Origin: Pirellulaceae bacterium
GTDB taxonomy: Bacteria > Planctomycetota > Planctomycetia > Pirellulales > Pirellulaceae
Direction of reading: 5' to 3'
NCBI GenBank assembly: GCA_019636385.1
Contig: JAHBXT010000004.1
Span: 310,001-374,000, forward strand
Length of the DNA: 64,000 nucleotides
Under the pieces are notes generated by a model that was not told the origin of the DNA, did not search any database, and saw only the letters and a program-made list of their open reading frames with translations. The position numbers and the translations under genes are program-made. How positions within the stretch are numbered: the stretch's first letter is position 1; every line of letters starts with the position of its first letter. Shown here piece after piece: positions 1-7,966 of the stretch.

Positions 1-644
1 GTTACGACCAACAGGTCCAGGCTCACACCGGCCACAATGCGATTGTGCAACATGGCTGGGGTCAATTCAATCACGGCAGCAGGCGCACCTGTACGTTCGG
101 CGCGTTCCAGCCAATTGGCCAACTTGGCTGCACCGGGAGCGCGGGTGGCGGTACGATCACAGGTCGTCGAATCGCTGGCACCTAACGATGTGTAATAGGC
201 TGCGGCACCGGCTAATCGTTTGAGCATCGCAGCGATGAACAATCCGGCGGTTGTCTTGCCGTGTGAACCGACGACACCTACTGTTAGCATTCTTTCGGAC
301 GGTGAACCGGACAAGGCATGGCACAACCGCGCGTAGACTTCTCGATTGTCTTCTACCAAGCATTGCGGAACCGAGACGGGCAAGAGTCGTTCACAGACTA
401 CAGCCACAGCTCCACGGCGAATTGCCTCGTCAGCTCGATCGGCTTCGTCGTGACTGGGCGAATGGGTGGGCACGAATACGTCGCCCGGCTGGCAGCGATC
501 TGCGCGATGGGCACATCGCCGAACCTCGATATCGCGTGCACCAACAAATGCGGCTTCTTTCAAGAACTGCCGCAAGCTGATCAGCCGCTGGGCGGATCGA
601 GCGGGTTGATCGGCACCACCAGAATCTGGAACAGACGTAGACAT
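1..644 (-). CDS. Mur ligase family protein, MurE-type (partial, 3' end outside window)
   Basis: N-terminal about 214 residues of a Mur ligase; the gene runs leftwards out of the window. The substrate-binding N domain is recognisable around residues 45-95 (CQPGDVFVPTHS followed by an A-rich helix and GAVAVVCE), matching the MurE layout in which a PGD-LFVA motif precedes GA-AVV-E. The ATP-binding P-loop is GSHGKTT at residues 126-132, and WLERAERTGAPAAVIELT corresponds to the following MurE segment. MurE-type enzymes add the third amino acid to UDP-MurNAc-dipeptide in the cytoplasm. The P-loop GSHGKTT is more MurC/Mpl-like than the usual GTNGKT, so a paralogous role is possible. The ATG at 644 is the first start in frame. 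It is divergent from the PtsN-like gene. Confidence 0.8.
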   Translation of the reverse strand, partial: MSTSVPDSGGADQPARSAQRLISLRQFLKEAAFVGARDIEVRRCAHRADRCQPGDVFVPTHSPSHDEADRADEAIRRGAVAVVCERLLPVSVPQCLVEDNREVYARLCHALSGSPSERMLTVGVVGSHGKTTAGLFIAAMLKRLAGAAAYYTSLGASDSTTCDRTATRAPGAAKLANWLERAERTGAPAAVIELTPAMLHNRIVAGVSLDLLVV

Positions 645-1019
645 TGTCGGCCTCCTTGCCGTCAGTGCTAGCGTTACGAGCGAAGATAATCTCTAATACC
701 AAGCCTGGGACAGCGGGTCGGCGATCATGCCTACCGGAACCTGTCCAAACAGCGTCGCCACAAGCCTCCCATGCTTGCAAAGCGGTGCCTATTTCCGGCT
801 TACAGCCAGCGTGCGCGGCAGCAACCGAAAGGTACGTACAAGTTGTTCCGAATTCGCGAATAGGTCAATACGAATATCACAAGATTTTTAGGTTGGCCTG
901 GATGTCGTTGGGAAAATACGTTTGGCGTCATCGCGGCGCCAATGGCTATCAAAAGTGTCCTTCAGCTCCATTTCAAATCACCACGCCGCCGATTTGGGGA
1001 GAGCGAATTCATAATTGCC
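645..1019. other. Intergenic region between divergent genes
   Basis: About 375 bases separating the Mur ligase and PtsN-like starts. It should hold both promoters, but no convincing operator, terminator or RNA gene was seen. The downstream reading frame is open from 942, but that part has no family-like sequence and is treated as untranslated. Confidence 0.4.
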
Positions 1020-1736
1020 ATGTCCTCGACAGATCTGGACGTTCAACAACTCGCTGCGTTTTTGCATCTGACTCCGGACCAAGTCAGCAAGATGGTCGAT
1101 CGCGGACAGTTGCCAGGTCGTCGAGTCGCTGGACAGTGGCGATTTTCGGAAGCAGAGGTCAACGCATGGTTAGAGCAGCAGATCAGCGCCAGCGGCGCGG
1201 ACGAACTGAATAAGGTCCAGCAAGTCGTTGATCGCTGGACCGCGCGCTGCAGCGACGCGGGCGAATTGGCCAGCTTGCTACGACAGGATGCCATTGAAAT
1301 TCCATTAGCAGCTCGAACCAGCGGCTCTGTCGTGCGGCGCATGTGTGCCTTGGCCGAACGCACTGGGTTGCTATGGGACGCGTCGCGCATGGTTCAAGCG
1401 GTGTTAGCACGAGAAAACTTACATCCCACTGCGCTGGACAACGGCGTCGCCCTGCTGCACCCCCGCCGGCCTCAAACCAGTATTCTCGCCGAGCCCTTAT
1501 TGGCACTGGGAATTTCTTCACAGGCGTTGCCGTTCGGCAATACCAGCGGACATTTGACCGATGTGTTTTTTTTAGTCTGTTCCACCGATGATCGCGTCCA
1601 CCTGCAGATCTTAGCCAAACTTTCGCGACTACTGGCTAGCCCTGGCTTCTTAGCTGAACTGCGTACCAGCGACTCCGCCCGCAGCGTCTACGACACTGTG
1701 GTTCGTTACGAATCAGCGCTCGATGCTCAGGAGTAA
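1020..1736 (+). CDS. PTS EIIA (PtsN-like) domain protein with N-terminal excisionase-type HTH
   Basis: 238 residues. Residues about 7-52 form a MerR/excisionase-like DNA-binding helix-turn-helix (VQQLAAFLHLTPDQVSKM, then GRRVAGQWRFSEAEVNAWL). After a linker, residues about 88-235 resemble the EIIA-Ntr/fructose domain: RENLHPTALDNGVALLHPR aligns with the family segment containing the phosphorylated histidine, here His147. EIIA-Ntr proteins are phosphorylated by NPr and act mainly as regulators. Fusion to a DNA-binding domain suggests a phosphorylation-controlled regulator, which is inference. The ATG at 1020 was chosen because it starts directly before the HTH; an upstream ATG at 942 adds 26 non-family residues. 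No sugar permease gene is adjacent. Confidence 0.8.
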   Translation: MSSTDLDVQQLAAFLHLTPDQVSKMVDRGQLPGRRVAGQWRFSEAEVNAWLEQQISASGADELNKVQQVVDRWTARCSDAGELASLLRQDAIEIPLAARTSGSVVRRMCALAERTGLLWDASRMVQAVLARENLHPTALDNGVALLHPRRPQTSILAEPLLALGISSQALPFGNTSGHLTDVFFLVCSTDDRVHLQILAKLSRLLASPGFLAELRTSDSARSVYDTVVRYESALDAQE

Positions 1737-1893
1737 CTATGGACTCAGTGATGAGCACTGCGCGGCCTGATTTTGACACTGCAAGAAGCTTAGCCCTGTC
1801 ATTGCGCTTTCGCTGACTCGATGTGTCCGAAATCCATCGACAATGAATCACTTACGTCTTAAAATGCAGGCACTTTTACTCAAAGGATGCGAC

Positions 1894-3561
1894 GTGAGCC
1901 TTAAGCAAAATGAAATCCATCAGGGAGACTGCATTGCGTTACTCAAACAGGTCAAAGCCGGTACAGTAGACCTAGTTTTTGCCGATCCTCCTTTCAATAT
2001 TGGATACGAGTACGATGTCTACGACGACCGTCGAGTCTCCAGTGATTTTATCAAATGGTGTAAGCAATGGATCCAAGGCGTCTATCGAGCTTTAAAGCCC
2101 ACTGGCACATTCTGGTTGGCGATTGGTGATGAGTACGCGGCAGAATTGAAAATAGAAGCTCAGAAAGCTGGGTTCTACTGTCGAAGCTGGGTGATTTGGT
2201 ATTACACATTTGGGGTCAATTGTGTTAACGGATTTAGCCGCTCGCACACCCACTTGTTTCACTTTGTGAAAGACCCTTCGCGGTTCACTTTTAATCGCCC
2301 GAACCCCCAGATTCGAGTTAAGTCAGCCCGACAGCTCGTTTATGCCGACAACCGCGCCAACCCGAACGGACGCCTCCCGGACAACACCTGGATTACTCGC
2401 CCACAGGATGCCCCAGACTCCTTTAGCCCCCAGCATGATACTTGGTATTTCGCGCGTGTTGCGGGCACGTTTAAGGAACGCGAGGGCTTTCACGGTTGTC
2501 AAATGCCGGAGCAACTGTTGGCCAGAATTATTATGGCATCAAGCCGACCTCAGGATCTGGTGCTCGATCCATTCGGAGGAAGTGGGACCACACTTTGTGT
2601 TGCCAAAAAGCTCGGACGCCGCTGGATGGGATTCGAGCTGTCCGAAGATTACGTCAAATACATTAAGCAGCGTCTGGATAACACTGCTCTCGGGGATGCG
2701 GTAGACGGCCCCGTAGACCCAATTGAAAGTTCTCCAAGCACCGCCCAGGGCAAGCAGAGAAAGAAGCCGTTTGGTGAAGACACCGAAAAAGCGGTCTGCG
2801 AAGCCTATCGCAGCTTGGGATATCCTGCAGATTACTTAATCTGTCACAAGGAACTGAACAGAGATTTCATTGGCAAGTGCTTAAAGAAAGGCATTGGAGG
2901 AAACGCCTATCTGTGGAATCGCTACTTACTGACCTTGCGAAAAGCCGGCAAGTTACCGCCGGCGACCAATCGCCCAAATCAACTTGCAGCAGACAAACTC
3001 AGCCTGTACAGCTTTGCGAGCGAAGTGGCCTGGCGGTTGTTGGCGATCGACTATCAAAAGACGCTTGATGACATTCTCTGCTCTCCAGAGTTTGCCGAAG
3101 AATTTGATCGACTTGCGCGTGAGTTTGGTCCAACAGATGTCGATGTTTCATCGCTAGAGTATCGACTTGCAGCACTCTCCATCCGCAAGCGATCACATGC
3201 TGCGAGAGAGTCTGCCGTCCAAAAATTCAGTAACTGGATATCACACAGACGGTCACTGGAGGAGACGAAACTTGGTACCAATTCGTTAGGGGTGCTAGAG
3301 CAGCCTGGTGTTTTCTTGCTGTGCGCTGACGACATCGGATTCTTTGCTGGTGAGAGTGACAATATGCGCGTGCAAATTGAACGCGTATTGGAAAACGAAA
3401 AGTGGGCAAGCCTTGAGGCAAGTTCGGTCAAGTATGTACCGCTCGACGAAAGCCTGAGCCAACAATACGCCTTGAAGTCAGCTCTGGCCATTCGTGAACA
3501 CCCGCTGCTGAATTGTAGACTTTTGATGCAGAATACTGAACTTGCCAGAAAGTCGAAATGA
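1894..3561 (+). CDS. Site-specific DNA methyltransferase, beta-class amino-MTase, with unknown C-terminal domain
   Basis: 555 residues from a GTG start. The catalytic motif DPPF is at residues 31-34 and the AdoMet-binding motif FGGSGTT at about 227-233; this order (IV before I) is that of beta-class N6-adenine/N4-cytosine methyltransferases such as CcrM and HinfI. DPP-[YF] favours adenine. The methyltransferase part ends near residue 260; the remaining 295 residues match nothing I recognise and may include the target recognition region or an extra function. GTG at 1894 is preceded by AAAGGA with a 6-nt spacer, whereas ATGs at 1843 and 1864 lack a ribosome binding site. No restriction endonuclease is adjacent, so it appears to be an orphan methyltransferase. 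Confidence 0.85.
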   Translation: MSLKQNEIHQGDCIALLKQVKAGTVDLVFADPPFNIGYEYDVYDDRRVSSDFIKWCKQWIQGVYRALKPTGTFWLAIGDEYAAELKIEAQKAGFYCRSWVIWYYTFGVNCVNGFSRSHTHLFHFVKDPSRFTFNRPNPQIRVKSARQLVYADNRANPNGRLPDNTWITRPQDAPDSFSPQHDTWYFARVAGTFKEREGFHGCQMPEQLLARIIMASSRPQDLVLDPFGGSGTTLCVAKKLGRRWMGFELSEDYVKYIKQRLDNTALGDAVDGPVDPIESSPSTAQGKQRKKPFGEDTEKAVCEAYRSLGYPADYLICHKELNRDFIGKCLKKGIGGNAYLWNRYLLTLRKAGKLPPATNRPNQLAADKLSLYSFASEVAWRLLAIDYQKTLDDILCSPEFAEEFDRLAREFGPTDVDVSSLEYRLAALSIRKRSHAARESAVQKFSNWISHRRSLEETKLGTNSLGVLEQPGVFLLCADDIGFFAGESDNMRVQIERVLENEKWASLEASSVKYVPLDESLSQQYALKSALAIREHPLLNCRLLMQNTELARKSK

Positions 3562-3641
3562 CGCGCACAATAACGCGAAGCACCACCTTTTGTGTTCCTG
3601 CAAGCTAGCTTACCGGATCAACGCCACCTTCGAAAACTTCT

Positions 3642-4565
3642 ATGCCCGGTTCGTTTAGTAGTTCGATAATTGCAGCCGATGCGATTGCTCGGCGGTGCAG
3701 ACGAGTCGCTTGGGTGGGACCGAGCGATGGTGCGTTTGGGTGGCTGACTGGCCGTATAGCGAATTATCATTCGCCATTGGTTCCCCACACTAAGCTAATT
3801 TCTTTGGGCGCATCATCAAGCAAGGAATTGTTGGCGACGTTATCAGAACAACCCTGCGACCGGATAATCGTGGCCTGCGAGAATCGTTGGCACTACCCGC
3901 GACAAGTGCTGGAGGAGCTGCTGGCCGTATTTCCCGAAGTGCCAGTAGCGCTGGCGATGTCGGATTGGTGGTTGGGTTCGCGGAGAACCGGTGCCCGGCA
4001 TTTGTCGGAGCTGGGGCACCTTTGCTTGCCGTGGTTTCGCTGGTGGGATGCTTGGACCAGTTGGCTCGACGGCAATTACCCCTGGATGTTCGGTCCGTTT
4101 CCAAGCGAGTTTTCACGATCGGAACTGCTGTCGGGCCAAAAACGTAGAGCTACGGAAATTGCCAACGAACCCCACACGCAGACCAGTGGCCTGATCGTTG
4201 CGGGTACGGCTCAAGCAGCTCAAGCGTGGCGATTGAGCATGGCTGATGCCGGGCGTGTCGAATGCTATTTCAGTTCGTTGAAACTGGAACACTCCTTGAA
4301 GGAAGTTCCCCACCAACAGCCAGCCTGGGTATTGTGGGACGATAGTCGCTTGTCAACAGTGATTGACTGGCGATTGGCAATTGACAGCGCGGCCGCTGAA
4401 CTGAAATTGCTGCGTAAGCCGTTCCCGACGGCCAGGCTGTGGGTCGCATGGACTCAGCCAACGTGGGATGCGGTCCAGCGGCTGAACCCCTCTGAGCTGG
4501 GCTTTGAACTTTTGGCCAAACCCAATTATCGAACCTTCTCTTCGGCTGCGCTAGCCCGCACATAG
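3642..4565 (+). CDS. Hypothetical protein, possibly two degenerate receiver-like domains
   Basis: 307 residues, cytoplasmic-looking, no signal peptide or membrane segment. I do not recognise the family. Two alternating alpha/beta halves can be seen: residues about 20-115 (ending in CDRIIVACENRW and PEVPVALAMSDWW) and about 180-300 (PAWVLWDDSR, ARLWVAWTQPTW, ending ELLAKPN). The periodicity and the final LLAKP recall response-regulator receiver domains, but no acidic pocket or phospho-acceptor is evident, so this is a guess. It is rich in tryptophan. Its last 40 bases overlap the convergent tsaB gene. Confidence 0.6.
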   Translation: MPGSFSSSIIAADAIARRCRRVAWVGPSDGAFGWLTGRIANYHSPLVPHTKLISLGASSSKELLATLSEQPCDRIIVACENRWHYPRQVLEELLAVFPEVPVALAMSDWWLGSRRTGARHLSELGHLCLPWFRWWDAWTSWLDGNYPWMFGPFPSEFSRSELLSGQKRRATEIANEPHTQTSGLIVAGTAQAAQAWRLSMADAGRVECYFSSLKLEHSLKEVPHQQPAWVLWDDSRLSTVIDWRLAIDSAAAELKLLRKPFPTARLWVAWTQPTWDAVQRLNPSELGFELLAKPNYRTFSSAALART

Positions 4566-5263
4566 CAAGCGGTTACCTCTGCCGGGCTGACATGCAGGCC
4601 AGCCTGAAACATTTGCCAGCCAACCTGAGCTACCCAGCGCGCGCTGGGGGCGAGCGGGTCGAGTACCACCACTCGCCCTCTGCCCTGCTCTGGCCGCGTA
4701 TGAGGAACATAACTGTGCAGACCAGGACCGGCAACGACGATTTGATCCGTTTGCAGGCCCCTGCGCTCAGCAGCCCCATTTTCAAAAGCTTGACTGGCCA
4801 AAGGCTCCACCACCCAGCGTTCTGCGTCTACAACTTGAGCTGGCGCGAGCCTTACAATCGCTCCAAACGCTCCAGTATTCCAAGCTGCGGTAAACACTTG
4901 CTTTCGAAAGGCATTTATCACCGGCACAATGATTGCCTGTGCAGTACTGTCCAACCGATGTTGGATTTGATTAGCTAACACTTCCAAGGTATCCACTGGA
5001 GCAACTGGTATGCGCCACGCCATAGCCAACATTTTGGCGGTGGCCAGTCCCACGCGGAGCCCCGTGAATGAACCTGGCCCCGAAGTAACGCTGATTAAGG
5101 CGGGACGCCTGCCGATTGCCTCCACCATGTGACCAATCGTAGATGCTAGACTTTGAATACTGCTGATATGTACCGGCAAGTCCTGGAATTCCAGAACTTG
5201 ATGGTCTTCAGCGATTGCAACGCTGCCGTGTTGACCGGAACATTCGATGGCTAGATTCAACAT
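4526..5263 (-). CDS. tsaB: tRNA threonylcarbamoyladenosine biosynthesis protein TsaB
   Basis: 245 residues. TsaB (YeaZ) is the ASKHA-fold partner of TsaD and TsaE in making the t6A37 modification of ANN-decoding tRNAs. The start MLNLAIECSGQHGSVAIA fits the N-terminal phosphate-1-like strand, and SGPGSFTGLRVGLATAK at about residues 61-77 is the family hallmark. Length agrees with bacterial TsaB (about 220-250). It is convergent with and overlaps the 3' end of the preceding hypothetical gene by 40 bases, and is divergent from the metallophosphoesterase pair. No tsaD or tsaE is seen in the window. Confidence 0.93.
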   Translation of the reverse strand: MLNLAIECSGQHGSVAIAEDHQVLEFQDLPVHISSIQSLASTIGHMVEAIGRRPALISVTSGPGSFTGLRVGLATAKMLAMAWRIPVAPVDTLEVLANQIQHRLDSTAQAIIVPVINAFRKQVFTAAWNTGAFGAIVRLAPAQVVDAERWVVEPLASQAFENGAAERRGLQTDQIVVAGPGLHSYVPHTRPEQGRGRVVVLDPLAPSARWVAQVGWQMFQAGLHVSPAEVTACYVRASAAEEKVR

Positions 5264-5449
5264 TTTGACCGGTAATATTTAAGGCGGGGCAGAATGTCTG
5301 TATACCTAGGCCCGAACCCAATGGCGAGGACATCACGCTTGTGGTTCAATTCTGGCGTCAAACAGGGTTCCGGCAGTTTCGCCAGCCATTTACAATGCCT
5401 CCAACTATACTGCGATGCCAGTTAACTAAAACTGTCTGTGGAGTCCCTC

Positions 5450-6208
5450 TTGCGACAAGCCCTGATTAGCGACATTCATGGAAACCTGGAGGCTCTGTCA
5501 GCGGTCATGGCTGACATGGCGCATCGTAACGTCGATAGCATTGCCTGTCTGGGGGATATTGTGGGCTATGGTCCCAATCCCTGCCAGTGTCTGGACATCG
5601 TGATGCACAAAAGCTCGCTGACAATTCTGGGCAATCACGACCAAGCAGCACTGTTTGACCCCGACAGCTTTAATCCGGTGGCTCTCCGCGCCGTGTACTG
5701 GACGCGCGACGAATTGGACCGTGGACCTGGCTTAGCTTCGGTTATCAACGGCCGCTGGGATTTTTTGAGCGAGTTGCCTAAGTTTCATCGCAGTGGCAAT
5801 GTGATGTATGTGCATGGGTCGCCGCGTGACCCCACCGATGAATACGTGTTTCCAGAAACCATTTACGACGAAAATCGCATCCGGCTGTTGTTTGAGCGCG
5901 TCCAGGGTGTGTGCTTTCAGGGACACACGCACATGCCAGGCGTATTCACGACAAAGCTAGAGTTTATCACGCCAGAAGACTGTGACTATCGATACCCAGT
6001 GGGCGATGAAAAGCTGATGATCAATGTCGGCTCGGTTGGTCAGCCTCGCGATGAAGACAATCGCGCCTGCTATACCATCTATGACAACAGTCGCAAGATG
6101 ATCGAATTTTATCGTGTGCCCTATGATTTTGAGACTACTGCCACCAAGATTTATGGTATTCCCGATCTAGACAACATGTTAGGCGATCGTTTGAGAACCG
6201 GCCGGTAA
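5450..6208 (+). CDS. Metallophosphoesterase, YfcE/ApaH-like fold, copy 1
   Basis: 252 residues with a full calcineurin-like metal site: SDIHGNLEAL, GDIVGYGPNP, GNHDQAAL, VHGSPRDPTDEYVF and FQGHTHMPGV. Such proteins hydrolyse phosphomonoesters or phosphodiesters using two metals; the substrate cannot be told. TTG at 5450 is chosen: GGAG lies 6 nt upstream, and it makes the protein begin RQALISDIHGN, parallel to RRAIVSDIHGN in the adjacent paralogue. A GTG at 5438 would add four residues. The paralogue begins 39 nt downstream, so the two form an operon that arose by tandem duplication. Confidence 0.88.
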   Translation: MRQALISDIHGNLEALSAVMADMAHRNVDSIACLGDIVGYGPNPCQCLDIVMHKSSLTILGNHDQAALFDPDSFNPVALRAVYWTRDELDRGPGLASVINGRWDFLSELPKFHRSGNVMYVHGSPRDPTDEYVFPETIYDENRIRLLFERVQGVCFQGHTHMPGVFTTKLEFITPEDCDYRYPVGDEKLMINVGSVGQPRDEDNRACYTIYDNSRKMIEFYRVPYDFETTATKIYGIPDLDNMLGDRLRTGR

Positions 6209-6247
6209 GTCGGTTGGCCACTAGGTATACGCCGGAGGATTGCATCG

Positions 6248-6994
6248 GTGCGACGCGCCATCGTCAGTGACATCCATGGCAATTTGGAAGCCCTTCAAGC
6301 TGTGCTGGCTGATGCTCGGGCCCAGGGTTGCACGCAGATTTTGTGTTTAGGTGACATCGTCGGCTATGGTCCACAGCCTGCTGCCTGCGTGGACTTGGTT
6401 CGCGCATTTGATGCAACCATCTTAGGAAATCATGATCTGGCGGCGCTGTTTGATCCCGAAGGCTTTAGCAGCACCGCTGAACAGGCCATTCTGTGGACTC
6501 GACGGCAATTGGAATCGGCCGACACGCCTGAAAAATGTATTCAGCGTTTGGATTTTCTAGCCAACCTGCCGCGTACACGTCGTGAGGGCTCGCTGCTGTT
6601 TGTGCATGGATCGGTGCGCAATCCCCTCAACGAATACGTGTTTCCCGAAGATGTTTACAACAGTCGCAAAATTGAAAAATTATTCTCCATGATCCAGCGA
6701 GTTTGCTTTCAGGGGCACACTCACGTTGCCGGTGTCTTTACCGATGATCTTAACTTTCGGCGCCCGGAGGAGATCGGCTATCGCTACGAACTCGGGCAGG
6801 ACAAGGCGATGATCAATGTGGGCTCCGTCGGCCAACCGCGCGATGGCGACTGGCGCAGTTGTTACGCCATTTTGGAGGACAACACCGTGCATTTTCGTCG
6901 CGTGGATTACGACGTGGAGGCCACCATCGACAGGATTTATCAGACTCCAGAACTGGACAATTCGCTGGGCGATCGTCTGCGCGATGGCCGGTAG
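6248..6994 (+). CDS. Metallophosphoesterase, YfcE/ApaH-like fold, copy 2
   Basis: 248 residues, GTG start behind GGAGGA with an 8-nt spacer. It retains every metal-binding motif of copy 1 (DIHGNLEAL, GDIVGYGPQP, GNHDLAAL, VHGSVRNPLNEYVF, FQGHTHVAGV) and ends in the same LGDRLR-x-GR tail. The two copies are collinear but clearly diverged, so the duplication is old and both are probably functional. Substrate unknown. Confidence 0.9.
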   Translation: MRRAIVSDIHGNLEALQAVLADARAQGCTQILCLGDIVGYGPQPAACVDLVRAFDATILGNHDLAALFDPEGFSSTAEQAILWTRRQLESADTPEKCIQRLDFLANLPRTRREGSLLFVHGSVRNPLNEYVFPEDVYNSRKIEKLFSMIQRVCFQGHTHVAGVFTDDLNFRRPEEIGYRYELGQDKAMINVGSVGQPRDGDWRSCYAILEDNTVHFRRVDYDVEATIDRIYQTPELDNSLGDRLRDGR

Positions 6995-7229
6995 CTCGGC
7001 AATCATGTATGCAGTTGTCGTGCGACCAGTTGTGTCGCCCCGCGCAAAAGGCTGATTCGCCCTGAGGCGACTCGCGACCCTTGGTGGCTTCCACAGCAAT
7101 TTCCCGAGTCGTTTGCGAAATTGTGTGGGTTTCATAGTTGCTTCCGGGGCGTGGATGTTTCAGAATAGAGCGTCCAGGCGGATACTGCTGTTCGTTCGCC
7201 ACTGGCCTCTTGGAATCGTCACCTGCATC

Positions 7230-7835
7230 ATGTCTCAGACTCTTTCCTTGCGCGTGCTGCAAGGCGCAGATCGAGGGCGTGTGTTCCACAACCTGGTACC
7301 ACCCATCACCATTGGTCGCGAGGAGGGGAATTTAGTTCAATTGAATGATGAACGCGTCAGCCGTTTTCATATCAAAATTCAAGAAGACGACGGTCGCGTG
7401 GTAGTGACCGATTTGGACAGCACCAACGGAACTCGTGTCAACGGCCAGGTATGCAATCTGAAAATCTTGCGCAGCGGTGATACGATTTCGGTAGGGCGTA
7501 CAGTGTTGTTGGTGCGCAAAGATGCAGTACCTGCCGAATCTGTGGATCCGCAATCTGAATTGGCAGTTGAGGCAACTTACCAAGATCCCGAAGATCTGAA
7601 GATTTGTACGCCCAATCTTCCACACGGCATGAGACCTGGCCAGGCAGCCGAGCTGCGCGAATTGCTGGATCACATTCATGCAGCTATGCGGCAGATTCTG
7701 GAAAATAGTTTCGTAGACGAGAAAGAGCAGAAAGTGATCATTGACCAGTCCGCTTGGGAAAAGTTGCTGTCGATCCAAGGTGATATTTCAACTTGGATTC
7801 GAACTATCGAAGATCCGCAAACCAGCCAGTCGTAG
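7230..7835 (+). CDS. FHA domain protein
   Basis: 201 residues. Residues about 5-95 form a forkhead-associated phosphothreonine-binding domain: ITIGREEGNLVQLNDERVSR carries the GR and SR-H signature residues, followed by LDSTNGTRVNG. The C-terminal half (about 135-200) is predicted helical (ELRELLDHIHAAMRQILENS) without a recognised domain. FHA proteins read Ser/Thr-kinase phosphorylation, which is abundant in planctomycetes; the partner kinase is not in this window. ATG at 7230 was chosen because it begins directly before the FHA strand; the in-frame extension to 7113 lacks family resemblance. The gene reads into the 5' region of dnaE. Confidence 0.85.
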   Translation: MSQTLSLRVLQGADRGRVFHNLVPPITIGREEGNLVQLNDERVSRFHIKIQEDDGRVVVTDLDSTNGTRVNGQVCNLKILRSGDTISVGRTVLLVRKDAVPAESVDPQSELAVEATYQDPEDLKICTPNLPHGMRPGQAAELRELLDHIHAAMRQILENSFVDEKEQKVIIDQSAWEKLLSIQGDISTWIRTIEDPQTSQS

Positions 7836-7966
7836 CCACTCTATCGGCTGCACTCGAGTGTGATATGCTAGGCGACTTAGGGTCTGCGCCTGGGTGCTGG
7901 ATGAAGTACCTTGGGCCGCCGAACGTCCGAGGTTCAGTTCGGGTATTTCATTTGGAACGGTGGTTG

